Shown: positions 27,404-40,300 of the stretch, one piece after another | How the letters are laid out: each line of letters opens with the position of its first letter | Position numbering within the stretch: the first letter of the stretch is position 1 | Assembly (NCBI GenBank): GCA_022113835.1 | Contig: JAILWY010000023.1 | Span: 2,170,001-2,234,000 of the forward strand | Reading direction: 5' to 3' | Length of the DNA stretch: 64,000 nt | Origin: Atopsyche davidsoni | Lineage: Eukaryota; Arthropoda; Insecta; Trichoptera; Hydrobiosidae | The notes under the pieces: model-generated | Told to the model about the DNA's origin: nothing | What the model saw: only the letters and a program-made list of their open reading frames with translations | Database searches by the model: none | Program-made: the position numbers and the translations under genes

Positions 27404-29109
27404 TAAAATGGAGTTCCACCAAGTACTCTCTGTCAAAAATATTGAATTTCTTTTTTTACAGATTAGTTTTGTGTATTTATCGAAAATTTTATTTAACAAA
27501 TTTCAATATAACGCAGTACGGTTTTTTTATGTGTTTGATAATATAACATACATTTAAACAAAAAAAAAAAAACATTTAATCGTATTTTTAACACGCTTGC
27601 CAGGCGGGTCGGTAGCTTCTACGTTCTTGAATTTTATGTCGTATTAAGATTTGAATAAAATCTTTCCTTGAAAATGGTTGCAGTATGGGACCCCAAACGT
27701 CGCAAAACCGACGAATTCTACCTGCAAACATATCAAACACACCAGGTATGCTAATGTGCTGTTGGCACACAGTAACATTATTTTTTTTAAAATTGGTTAT
27801 TTCAAAAAATAATGGATTGGCTCGCTTTTTGTCTCCAGTCTGTTATTTTTGCATTACCTCATCAACTATCAATCCTTTACAAATGTATTTGTATAACGTA
27901 AAAAATAATCACGATGATGTAAATAAGTATTATTAGTGGTGCACCGTTGTAGAAGAAATAAATTAAAAACCTGATATTTTTTTTTATTCAACCAAACTTG
28001 ACATCATTAAAAAAAAAATAGTACTCGAAACACTGGCTAGCAATATGTAATGATTAGTCTGCGAGTTTATATCAGTTACATGTTTTATAACTTCGGCATA
28101 CCTCTGACACAATCGATTAAAATATTAACATAAAAAATAGTCGCAACATAACCGACAATCAACTAATAATTGTCTAGATGTCGTCCTCTTTTTACAGTTT
28201 TGTCTGATGATATCGAAAAAAAATTGTCGATCGGCTATTTCGCAGCATGTGTAGGCCGCTAAGATGCGTTATTTGTAATAAAATATTAGTAAAATCCAAT
28301 TACAAATTCATGTCGAGCTGCAACAAATGAATTCAGTTGACATGAAAAAAAAATTATTTCTTTCTTTTACTAGCTTAATTGAAGAAATATAAAAGAAAAA
28401 TACAGTCGATATCTTATTTTTATTATTATAGATATTCTTCATATAAATTAAAAAAGTAAGAGATAACATTTAAAAAAAAAAAAAAGAGGAAGTACTCTTA
28501 GTCTTTGAAGTTTAAGCAATGCGTTGTCGATTTTGGTAATTGAGTCCGTGTAAGGTAATGATGGTTTTGTAATCATTTCTTGAATAATGTAGCTTCATTT
28601 GTTTGTAAAGGGAAGCGCGCTTTGGATTATCATATGGACAGAAATACTTATTTATATTTACGGGATATAAAACATGAAGACAAATTGTGTTGGGAAGGAA
28701 AAAAAATATTTGACTTAAAAAGAAACAAATGATGCCTATGCTACTGTTTTTGTTTTTAACGTTTTCAATACGCAACAATGGCTGTAATGTTATAGCTTAA
28801 TGCTATGCATTTACTTGTATAAGTTGAAGCCGCGATAAACCACACTTCAGCAAAAGCGATGACAGGTTGTGATATTGTTCAAGTTGATAAAACAAACATC
28901 ATTACAAATAACTTGTTACAAAATCAGAGATAAAAGAGTGCAACGTCTACGTTACAGGTGCGGGCCGTATCGCGTTACACCCCCTTTACCGGCTAGCAAT
29001 GATGGGGGATAAAAAGGTAAGCGGCGGTTAACCCTAATACGAATCGTGTCATTCGTGTCCCGACCTATAAATACCAGAAAATAATCGTATCGTGTTGTAT
29101 TTACGATAA
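27404..29109. other. Intergenic, AT-rich
   Basis: No coding exon recognised. Contains the MITE at 28141-28262 and several A/T homopolymers. Confidence 0.45.
28141..28262. mobile_element. TTAA-family MITE copy
   Basis: Left TCGCAACATAACCGACAATC and right GATCGGCTATTTCGCAGCAT then GTGTAGGCCGCTAA are imperfect complements and match the other family copies; the outermost left end is missing. Confidence 0.55.
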
Positions 29110-29740
29110 ACTAATCTACGGAGATCTCGACACGCTTCTGTTGCGACACCGCGTGCGCGAAAGCCGATATCGCCCTGCATATAAACATTCCAACGTAACG
29201 AATGCACAAAGTATAATTACCTTTAGCACATAGTCACGGTTTGTTATCCCTCGGAGGATCGGTCGGAGCGCATCGCGAACGCGAACATCGCGACCCACTG
29301 ACAACAATATTATTAGGTGGCAAAATCACAAAACGTTACGCGCGGCTCTCCGGCATCGATTGTGCCAAATCAACGCGGCGGCGATAACGCGGGCGCAGAT
29401 AAGATAGCGCTGCTCGCCCGGCTGCTCGGCGAGGTCGGACTTATCTCCAAACAAACAAATCGCACGCCGCACGGCCGCGGGCGTCGGTCTCACTCCACCC
29501 GAAAGGAAAATCTGCCGCTGTCAAAAATACAACATGGCCACTCGCCGTCACTTCCGACGCTCGGGGAGGGTACGCGGCGCCGTCTCGCTCGCACCGCGCC
29601 CGAGCGCACGCGCCAGACAGGGACGCGCGAGCCTCGAGCGTGGAATTATTGATTCGCAGTCGCGAGCGTGCCTCCGCGCAGCCGTCGTGCGCAGAGCGTT
29701 AACTATTCATCTGCGTTCGCTCGCAACTTATGATCGTGGG
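29110..29740. promoter_or_regulatory. CpG-rich block, unassigned promoter
   Basis: Dense CG dinucleotides over about 600 bp in AT-rich surroundings. Open frames (for example 29317-29652) look compositional. Candidate promoter or noncoding first exon of Amt (plus strand, coding start 5 kb downstream) or of a noncoding RNA. Direction is not determined. Confidence 0.35.
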
Positions 29741-30724
29741 AATATCAAATCTTGACGTTTTGATAGTGTGTTGATTTAATTTGAGCCGCGTTTGACCCAC
29801 CGGGTCGGGCTCATATAAATATAAATATGTAACTTTTACCTGAGCGAAAAGCCGGATGTACACCCTTAGGCCTCAGTATAAACACTAATGTCCATACGCT
29901 CTGTGATTAATGCTCGCTCTAATTGGGCCCTCCAGTAATAGGCCGGTGTTCGTTTTAAGTTGCGTCACAATGAGAACGATTTGAGTTTAATTAGGAATAA
30001 TAATGATATTGAGTACATCCTTTTAGCTTATATTTACACCCCACTGATACTTTTTTACCAAAACAAGTAAAGCAAAAGTATAATACTGTTGTTCCCCTTC
30101 ACCCCCCCCTAAACAATTTAGCAAAAATGAATAAAACTGAGAACCACTAAAAAACCTAAAAAAACCTAAAATAATTGTTCTGTTTGTTTAGTTTTTAAAT
30201 ACGTTACAACTTATATAAAAAAATATCGGTTTTGTATCTTATCTCCGGTTCCACAGAATAAGGAAATCGGCTATCCAAGTACTTACTGATTATAATTTTT
30301 TCTATGGCATAGTCGGAAAAACTAAATCATACTGATTAGAATATGACAAATAAGGTGTTGGTGATATTGAAGGTTAAAAATACAAGGCTATGACCCGAAT
30401 TTTCTATACGATATATTTTATCATAGATTGTAAAATGTATCCATGATATGAAGAATAAATCATCCAATGACTAATGGTTAACCATGGAAGCATTAAATTA
30501 AACAACAAAGAATTCTTACTATTTGGTTATAATATATTGATGTAAAAATGTGGTCTTTCGAGTCTGATATAAAGTTTATCATATTCGATATCAATTTTTA
30601 TATTTACATGCATCATAAATTTCTGCTTCTCCTGCATTTTCTAGAAAATTACTTATATGATAAAGCACATTAGTTCACACATAGAAGATGATTAAAGAAA
30701 TTATCAAAAAAATATCATCGTGAT

Positions 30725-30795
30725 TTGTGTGGGATTTGAACTTACATGACCGGTGTACTGACCCTTGTACTAACGAATCACATCCATTAATCGAG
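30725..30795 (-). repeat. tRNA-like SINE fragment
   Basis: GGGATTTGAAC is the complement of a B box (GTTCAAATCCC), followed by a spacer of tRNA-like length. No intact cloverleaf or A box; probably a SINE remnant. Confidence 0.3.
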
Positions 30796-33255
30796 AATTT
30801 TTAACAACCATACTCTACATATGAACCAATGTGCCCGGGCCAACCTTTTCTAGAAAACTTTAAATGAGAAAAAAAATTTTTTTTTACAAACTTTCAACAT
30901 TATTTGTTCTTTATCTGCTGAAAATTGATACATCGCATAGTTGGAAAATTTTATAAAGTGTTTTTTTTCATCCACGGAGTCGCGTGCGATCGCGTCGCGT
31001 CGCGTCATCCGCCGGAGCAGTCGCGGGGCGGCCGCGGCCGTGTGGTGCGGCGGCCGTCGCGTGCTCAGCCTTTTCACTGGCAACAGATTTTTCAAATTAC
31101 AGGGAAATATTTTAATTTGGTTAATTGGGGTGGCCGGCGGTAGGAACAGCCCTTCATGAATATTGGAACCCAACGAGCTCAAGTATGGCACATAATGCTA
31201 TAAAACCACCCACGCGGCCTGCACGTCTAACAATTTTATATATACTTGTTTGCACAACAAATATTAACACCCAAATTATTATACTACTAGAAATGTAGCC
31301 CGTCATAAAATGACGTATTCGATGAACGATGCAATAGTGTTTGAACATATGTTTGGCTGACAATTAGATGAATATTTGATTTCATTTTGTACACATATAT
31401 TTTGAATAACCGGATATTAATTTCGAAAGCAAAACCATTCTAGGAAATATCACATTTCGTGTCACAAACAACGAATCACTCTCACTGTATTATTCTTTAT
31501 TAGATGCAGTCTTTATCACGTTCAATTGTGCTATTCTTTTTTAATTACGTTTGCTGTGCGTAGACGGTGTTATTTTTTTAGGAGGCATTTTAAGTTATTA
31601 ATGATGTGATTAATAATTTCTAACGCAACTAAAAAATAAAATTGGTACTTGTGTCAAGCTGACATAAACTGGAAATTTCTTAGAAGCATCATATTTTGTT
31701 TTTTTGTAAAAATTCTAAATTTGAAATTCTCACTGTGAACAACAGAATCATATTATTCGTACATAAAGCATATTTGATAGTTTTATTTAATTAGTTTATG
31801 AATGAAAATATTATCCTTTCGTCTTGAAATTCGGCACATAACTGCGGAAAAACTTACTGAACTTACGTGCAAAAAATCAGCGTTGTATCTTTTAAGATAT
31901 TCTATAGAGAACCAAAAAATGAAACATACACATACACAATGGCTATTATTATAGTAGATCGTTGTTTCTTTGCTATTTTTTGTTTAAATATGGAGTACTA
32001 CAAATTGAACCATTCTACTGTGGATATATTTTTTTAACAAATATAAAACCTCATGTTGGATCATTCATGAATTCGTTTACTTATAAAATATATTTATTCT
32101 TGTGTAAATAAATAATAAACAAGTCTCGATAAAATAGCATTTCATCAAATAAATTATTGCGTGGAATTATTTTTTAAGTTCGTTATATATATATTTTTTT
32201 AATTTGATGTGAACTCTACATGAGACATTAAAACTCAAATCACCTAGATTCGGAATATCTGTGCTAATCACTAGAAGTTATAACTTTTGATATTTTAATG
32301 TTATTATTTTTATATATGAGTTTTCGTATACCTTAATATTGTATTTTCTTGTAAATATATTGTAATGAATTATTAATAATTATTCCAAGTTCACACACAA
32401 ATAGAGATTCAATTTGCGGTCGCGAGACAAAGTAGGAATCGCGTGGCCATTTTCATTAATGTTCTCTTGCTGGGGTTTTGAACTGAAAATCTAATAAAAA
32501 AAAAAACTATCCAACCACGGCAAGTTGACACATTTCAGAGGAAAGCTAATAAATGATTTATGTTAAATTTTAGCCTTTTTTTATATTAACCCTTTGACTG
32601 CATATCAAGGGGGTACAGGTGCAAATATACTATTTAAAAATATATATATATATACGTGCTTTAGGTATGAGAAACTCAAAAAAAAAATACTTTGAGAAAC
32701 AGCAAATATGAATAGCCAATTGGCTAGAAGACTACGAGTATTTTATTTTAAGGGCTTCTTCTTCTTTGGTTATTCGTATTTGTTGTTTATATTGCATTCA
32801 GTGCATTAAACTGGTTGCTCAATTTTTAAATCCACTGCACACAGATAATTCAACATTAACAAATTAACAAATTGTGGATCGCTTCCCGAAAAAGCCGACT
32901 GTAATTTGAAGTCACGGCTATTTTAAATGTGAATCGATATCTGGGATCGGTCGCTTGAAGATAGACGGAGTTTCCAACTGTAGATAGATATGGAAGATCG
33001 ATATAGATTGTAGAAGTATATAAATAGTCTTAATGGTTTGGGGGTTTTGATTGTGGGCGACCTTGAAAGCGGATGGCATAAATGATAGATACAGAGGGTG
33101 TAAGGTTGATCTACCAAATCCCCGTAAACTAAGGAGGCACGTGTTATTCAGAAACCGGCGATGGCGAAAAAATAGGATAACCGTTTCAAATACAATTGCC
33201 ATGATTTTGGAAGATTCAAAAAAAAAAATATATATATATATCTTCTTCATCAATT

Positions 33256-33476
33256 GCCTCTCCTCAGAGGAGGTTGGCGACCATCTCGCTGAGCATATAT
33301 TAATTCTGAGTGTTCATGGTTTTCCAAGGGGAAAAAAGTGTAGTGGGCCCTTTTACACCGCAGTTTATATTGGAAAGTAAAGTCTAATAGCATTATTATT
33401 ATATAATCCTTTCCTTACAAAGGTCTGGCGTTTAAAACGGATACTCCTTCTGCAGCAACCTACATAAACAATAGCA
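33256..33476 (+). repeat. Dispersed repeat, long copy 1 (CCTCTCCTCAG family)
   Basis: Starts GCCTCTCCTCAGAGGAGGTT and shares with 42644-42876 the blocks GGCGACCATCTC, GTGTTCATGGTTTTC, AGCATTATTATATAATCC, TTTCCTTACAAAG and CTTCTGCAGCAA. Noncoding; class unknown, possibly the 3' part of a LINE or a SINE. Confidence 0.75.
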
Positions 33477-34375
33477 AGAGCCCCCCCTATTAAATATATG
33501 CAAATGTTTTATTTAAGGTGAAAAAAAATTAAACGTAAATAATGCCAGACACAAAAAACTTCTTTGTTTGTTTTTTTTTTTTTTTTTATAATTTAGTACT
33601 AAAACTACACTTTATACTACTATAAAAATTAACGAATGAAGTGTAATTGCAATAAAGCACTGCACGCCTAAAAATATATATTTTAGTTTTGTATATTCAT
33701 AAAATAAAATAAATTTGCATGGACGTTGCGATAGTATCTGTCAATGTATTATTTGATTGGTTGATTTCTATTAATTTTTTAGAATTTTATGATAGACCAA
33801 GATTTTTAAATATTTATATAGTATTTTATTCCGAATGCTTTGAAGTCAGCTGGTGCATGCACTTTCGCCCATGTCGTGCTCTCGACTGGAAAACAAGCCA
33901 ATCATTCGACCATTAGATTTTAATGTGTTTTCGTGACATTGCATGCATAGTGCATAAGGCTTGCGCCGCGATTTGCATGTCCCTAATGTGCGGATGCGGT
34001 CAGATCTCGCTGGCTGCAGAATGGAGAAGAGCGTCTTCCTCTAGCAACCCTCGCCACTGGCCACCGAGCTGGTCTGCTTTTACTGGTTCGTATTCCAAGA
34101 CTCTATCTGATCCAGCCTTCTTAAAGTCTACGACAATGCAAAGCCGTGATTTTTTTTTTTAGCCGAATATTTCATTCATCTTCATGAAATCATTTTCAGG
34201 CTTGAAGCTTTGAACACAAAACTGATTGCGGCCTAACATTCAAGAAATTATAATTATTTTATAAATATCGCAAATGTACTTTCACTTTTTTTTGTGAAAA
34301 TCGTTTATTTTAAAGCTTATAATAAAAATATAGCATGGACTATTGAATAGAAAGGTATTCTTAGCAGCTGACAAG

Positions 34376-37300
34376 ATGTCGCTGCCGGAGACGGTGGAGT
34401 TCCTGCTGCTGTCCAAGAATGCCACCAACTCCACGGACACCAACCTGCCAGGCGGGTACGACCCCGAGCTCCAGGTGGAGGACACCAACTGGATCCTCAC
34501 CTCCTCCTTCATCATCTTCACCATGCAAACCGGTCAGTACCATAGCAGTCCTGCTGTATCTTTGCTAGAAATTCTAATTTTTTAATGAAATATTTGGTTG
34601 TATCTTTATATGTTTTTATTCAAATTGTTTTTTTTATAAATTGCTTGTATGGACCGCAAGCCACTGATTTGTTGTGATTTTGTCAGGTTTCGGCATGCTG
34701 GAATCAGGCTGTGTCTCCATCAAAAATGAAGTAAACATAATGATGAAGAATGTTGTTGACATCGTACTCGGGGGTGAGAAAACTACCATATTTATTTTTA
34801 CTTATTGAAAATGCCATTAATCAAATCAAATATCAAAACGTCTCTGGCATTCGTCCCGATCTATCTAGGAGACAGATAGAGACCTGACCTAAATCATATT
34901 GAATATAAATAGTGATATCCGTTTGAAGGTTTGACGTACTGGATGTTCGGCTACGGCCTGTCGTTTGGCACCGGCCCGTGGACCAATCCGTTGGTGGCCA
35001 TCGGAGGCTTCTGCGTGGACCCCCACGTGGGTGACGAGCTCATGGGACCCGTGTTCGCAGCCTTCCTGTTCCAGCTGTCCTTCGCCACCACCGCCACCAC
35101 CATCGTGAGCGGAGCCATGGCCGAAAGGTATAACTGCCATGCTGTGATATTTTGCCTACCTTGAAATCTTCCCTTTTTCAAGCCAGTAAAACTCGATCAC
35201 TGACTGAAGTCAATGAGGCTCGTATAGGCCCAATCAGGGCATGGCGCAACTGTGGCGAACCCTAATGGGATTTTCGCTTTTGGTAAGGGGTAAAGATTTT
35301 TTTTTAATACGTCATAATAAGGTGACAATATGCAACATCAAGTTTATATTTGTAACACGTTCTGTTTTGTAAAATGTTTTTTTTTTATACAGTCTTTTAT
35401 TTAAAAAAAACAGTTTTCTAAATTTTCCCAATATTTTTTTCCTGTTTTATAAAACATGTGTCATTTGATTTTTATGTATTATTTCCTCTCGCCATTTGCT
35501 CCTGTGGTTAAAATAATTTGTAATTTGAAAATAACAATTTGTAAATGCATATGATGCATCCAAAACAAAATTTCTTAATATCACACTGTTTCAAATGATT
35601 AAGAAGACGAGCGTCTATTTCTTACTGAGGTCTATTTCTGAGGTCTTTGTCCGAGAGTTTCTATTCGCACGTCAGCGTGTCCACTGCGCAGATGTTATAC
35701 CCAAGCCGACTCATTTAAATTATAATTCACTTGAGGCGAGTTATGTCGAGGATCCGGTCCGTAAATGGATCGCAGGTTCCGGCCATGCTAGTGGCCGAGT
35801 GCAGAGCTGGACCACCAGCACTCGGGACCAGGAGGACCCCTCTTCCTATCCACTCCAAGACAAAGTGATGCATACAGTACCATAATAAAGTCTTACGCTT
35901 CATATTATTATTGTATTAATCCTTCAGGAAACTAAATCTCGAAGAAACTGTAACTGCAATAAGTAGATGCATAATTTATTTATTACGTGCTTGTTTCTAC
36001 CCTGAATTTCGATCTCCCATGCTGCTTGCTCCGCTCGTCCACGGTAGATTCTCCTCTGGTCGGTACCAGCTTGTCTAACGCCTTCTCACAGCATTGTCTC
36101 AATTCCGCTGGCTCCAACTTCGTCTGTGAATAATCTGCCGCCTTTGGCGTCCACACTCCCACACCGGCCACTCGGAGACCAATGTCACGGTCTAGGGTAC
36201 ATCTTTGAGCACGCAACGTCAAATTGCATGCTATGTATTAAAAATATACGGTGTGTGCATTAATTTTTTCGGATTTTTTCATGAAATTGGAGCTTTAGCT
36301 ATTCAAAGTATTGTCCATTGCTAGCCACTACTTTTTCCCATGTTTCGGGCAAATTATGGATTCCATCCCAAAAGAACTGTTCGTCTTTTGAAGCCAAGAA
36401 AGAATCAAGCCAATTTTTGATACCCTGTTCAGAAGTGAAGCGTATTCCAGAAAGAGCATTCTGCATCGATTGAAACAAGTGGTAGTCGGAAGGGGCAAGG
36501 TCTGGGCTATAAGGCGGGTGAGGCAGAACTTCCCATCCACTGTTTTCCAAATAGGTTTTAACCAATTTAGCATTGTCATGATGGGAAATTACAGACTCGT
36601 GCCTGGTCGCATATTCAGGCCGTTTTTCTGCCAATACTCGCTTCAAACGCATCAATTGTTGTATGTAGAACTCGCCAGTGATAGTTTGGCCTGGTTTCAG
36701 CAACTCATAGTTGACGACACCCTTCTGATCCCACCAACTACACAGCATTACCTTGGCGCCATGAATATTTGGCCTGGCCGTCGATGTTGATGCATGTCCA
36801 GGCTTACCTCATGATTTTTTACGCTTCAGGTTGTCGTAGCAAATCCATTTTTCGTCATACGATGCAAAAATTACTTCTTTTTGTGGCGTTCAAGCAGCAT
36901 TTCCGAAATGAAAAATCGCCTTTCGACGTCTCTCGGCTTCAATTCATGTGGCACCCAATTTCCTTGCTTTTGAATCATTCCTTATGCTTTCAGTGTCTTG
37001 AAATTGTTACTCGATCAACTCCCAATGATTCTGAGTGTTCTGCTTGCATTTGACACGAGTCTTTATCGAGCAATGCCTCTAATTCTTCATCTTCGATTTT
37101 TTTGGTTGGCCTGGACGTTCTTTGTCATCCACATCGAAATCACCACTGTTCATGCGTCGAAACCAGTTTTCACACGTTTGTTGCGATGGAGCATGTTCAC
37201 CATAAACTTCACACAGCAATCGATGACTTTCAGCTGGTTTTTTCTTCCAATTGAAACAGAAAAGTTGACAGTTCAAAAAAAAAAAGTTGTATACACTTCA

Positions 37301-40300
37301 GCGATATGACATATAGCGTCAGCTTAGATGGTCCGCACGCCACTGACACCCGCGTTGGTTTTATAAAATATCCACAATCATTGTGCTTATTTGGTTGCAG
37401 GTGTGACTTCAAGGCGTATTGCATTTTCTCGCTGCTGAACACTGTGGTGTACTGCATCCCCGCGGGTTGGGTGTGGGGCGAGCACGGCTTCCTCTACCAC
37501 CTGGGCGCCGTGGACATCGCCGGCTCCGGGCCCGTGCACCTCATCGGTCAGTGACAAACGGCTAGGAAATTACGAGCTTTTTTGTCTGAGGAGATTCCAC
37601 ACATACAAATTAACCCTCATACTATGCAACAATAATATCATTTACAAGTAAATCCTAATCTGGTGTAATTGGACTCGCGTCTGTGTTCAGTTGAGTCGAT
37701 ACAAATTGTCAAAAAATACTCATCAGCTTTTCCGATTTTTGTGTCAACCGACGGTGCCGGATCGATCTGTGATATCCAGTGTGGGCATGGTTTTTGTATT
37801 TGTATGCTATTGTGGGCAGGAGGCTCCGCGGCGTTTGCGTCCGCCGCCATGCTGGGCCCCCGGCTGGGGCGCTACTCGCAGGGGCGCGCCCCCCTGCCCC
37901 CCGGCTCGCCCGTCAACGCCATCCTTGGCCTCTTTGTGCTGTGGTGGGGGTGGCTGGCCTTCAACTCCGGCAGCACCTACGGCGTGAGTAAAAAGTCGCT
38001 TCTACTTTCATAGCATTTATAAAAAATCAATAAAAATTATTTTAAATTAAATTAATAGTACAATACAAATAACTAGAAGCCTTTCAAACACTTCTCAGAC
38101 TATCTGAAGAAGTTTTTTGAATTATTACCAAAGCGCTTCCAAGCAAAAAATATCGCAATCGTTTGGGTGTTTATACTTGTTAAAAATTAAAGCAGTCTGT
38201 CGTTGATGTACGTTGAAGGTCTATAAAGGGTTCAACAAATTAAGTAATAAAAAAATGTATTTATTCATTGAGAAATAAATAATGCGACCGTATTGCAAAT
38301 TGGCCGAAGGGTTCAAGTTATATATGTACAGTAATACCCCGTTTTACGCGAGGGATACGTTCCGGAAAAAATCGCGTATATCGGGGTTTACGATTAAGCA
38401 TACATACATAGTCAAAACTTCATTTAAAAAAATACGAATCATTTGAATCAATCACTTTATGCAGTATTACATGTTATTTTTACTAAAAAATTAATGTATT
38501 GTCTTTTGGGTAGCGTTTCTTTTACGTTCTTATAAAATACGTTCATAACACCCAACGCTGTTTTTAATTGTTAAGAGAAGTCAATCAATGACTGTTAAAG
38601 TGAAACCGCGCATAACGGGGTAATAATGTACTTGTATATTTGTGGTGGTAATTAAACATGAGGTTTGAAGCATACACGCAGTACCAGCGACCTGACTTTC
38701 AAAAAACTTGTACAAAATTATGGTTTAGAAAAAATCTACAGTGTAATATAAAATAAGCGAAACGAATGAATATAATCAAGCCATCGGAAATGCTTTAATG
38801 ATCAGGTGATACGACGAGTCCGCAGGGGCGCGGCGTGTCCTTCACCCTCCACCCTCCACCTTCCACCCTCCGCCCTCCGCCCTCCGCCCTCCACCCTCCA
38901 CCCTCCACCCTCCACCCTCCACCCTCCACCCTCGCAGCCCCCTGGGTGCGCCCGAAATGTGTACATCAACAACTATCGGCCGGTGTGTCGTGTCCCTGTC
39001 CGCCGGTTCATTATTCACCAAAGTGCCAGTATTCCGAGACAATCAGCTGTGGGGGAATCGATCCCATTGTATCTGTTCGCATTCGAGCGGTCAACTTGAT
39101 AATTGCGTCATATTTATTTATAAAAAGCACAACCGTTCGACCCAGTTATAAAACCAGTTATAAAAAAGTTATAAAATCAGTTCGGGTAGTACACTAAAAA
39201 CAACAAAAATGTCATTCTCGAAAATAATTTAGAGAATTACATTTTTGTTGTTTTTGGTGTACTACCCAAACTGATCTCGCTCAATTTAATATAATTTCAA
39301 TACGCATTCGATAATAATTCATTGAGAGATAAAAAAAATACCTATATATATACAGACATAACCTGATCATAGGTTTGTTCGTAGACAAAATTCACGAAGA
39401 TGGTCCCTCATAGCCTTTTTTTTTCCATCAGAGCTGGGAAACTGTCTGGTAATCTTCCAGCTCCGGAGCCGTATCCTGTTTTCCTTTCTTTTAACATTTA
39501 CAGCCTTTAACCTCAAGTAAACAAACTGTCCAATTTTTAATGCATTTTATTGAATCCTTATTATAAATTACTTAAGTAGTTATCTTGCCCAGAATGCTCA
39601 AAGAATGAGAACTCCTGACGATGACAAAAAAGCGTAAGGTATTCACGCCATATTTTCAGAAATACTTAATATAGCCTTCTGCAGCTGAATTCAAGAGAAA
39701 ATCTAAGGATATGAAGATATTGGAAGGAGAAAGTTAACATGGAAGCGAAATTCACGCCAGTGGCTGGTTAATTCGACTGGCCTAGGATAAATATGTGGTC
39801 AGTGAGATGGTCACTTCTGAGGAGAGACACACGAAATGGTTTTATAATTATTATACGTTTAGGGTATATATTATACGTCGCTAAAATATCGACAAACACC
39901 ACACGTATTCAATTTCCGGGAAGCCAGTCATTGACGGGATTGTTTCACAATTTCTGAAATAAATTCTCATCAATCTTGAAACAAATTGACAACACAAATC
40001 TGCGTATTGACATTGTTGCTAACAATGGCGTTTAATGAAAAACGCCGGAAAAACTCGACCAAGGTTAGTATTATGCACAGCGAGTGGATAACAAAACATT
40101 AATGTAAATCAGCTAAATTAGCTAAATTAGCTTGATACGTAAACAAACTCGCCACATGCAAATGACGCGCTGACTCAGTGGCTAGATAAGCTTCCTCATA
40201 GTCGAGAATATATTAGTTCGACTCCCGCTTTGGCAGGAAAATCAGAAACAAAGATAACAAGGCGAAAGCCTTCAGATCTCTGCCAAGTTGCTTAAAAAAT

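Larger units (their letters stand above)
29741..34364. other. Region upstream of Amt
   Basis: Mostly AT-rich without recognised exons. Small CpG-rich patch at 30975-31065. A TTAACCCTTTGACTGC sequence near 32586 looks like the end of a TTAA-type element with no partner found. A moderately G+C-rich stretch at 33920-34140 has open frames on both strands but no family I can name. Confidence 0.4.

Noticed and set aside
29317..29755. Open frames of 111 and 73 codons
   Set aside because: Compositional effect of the CpG-rich block.
38806..39197. Frames of 97 and 120 codons
   Set aside because: They translate the heptamer minisatellite; not genes.
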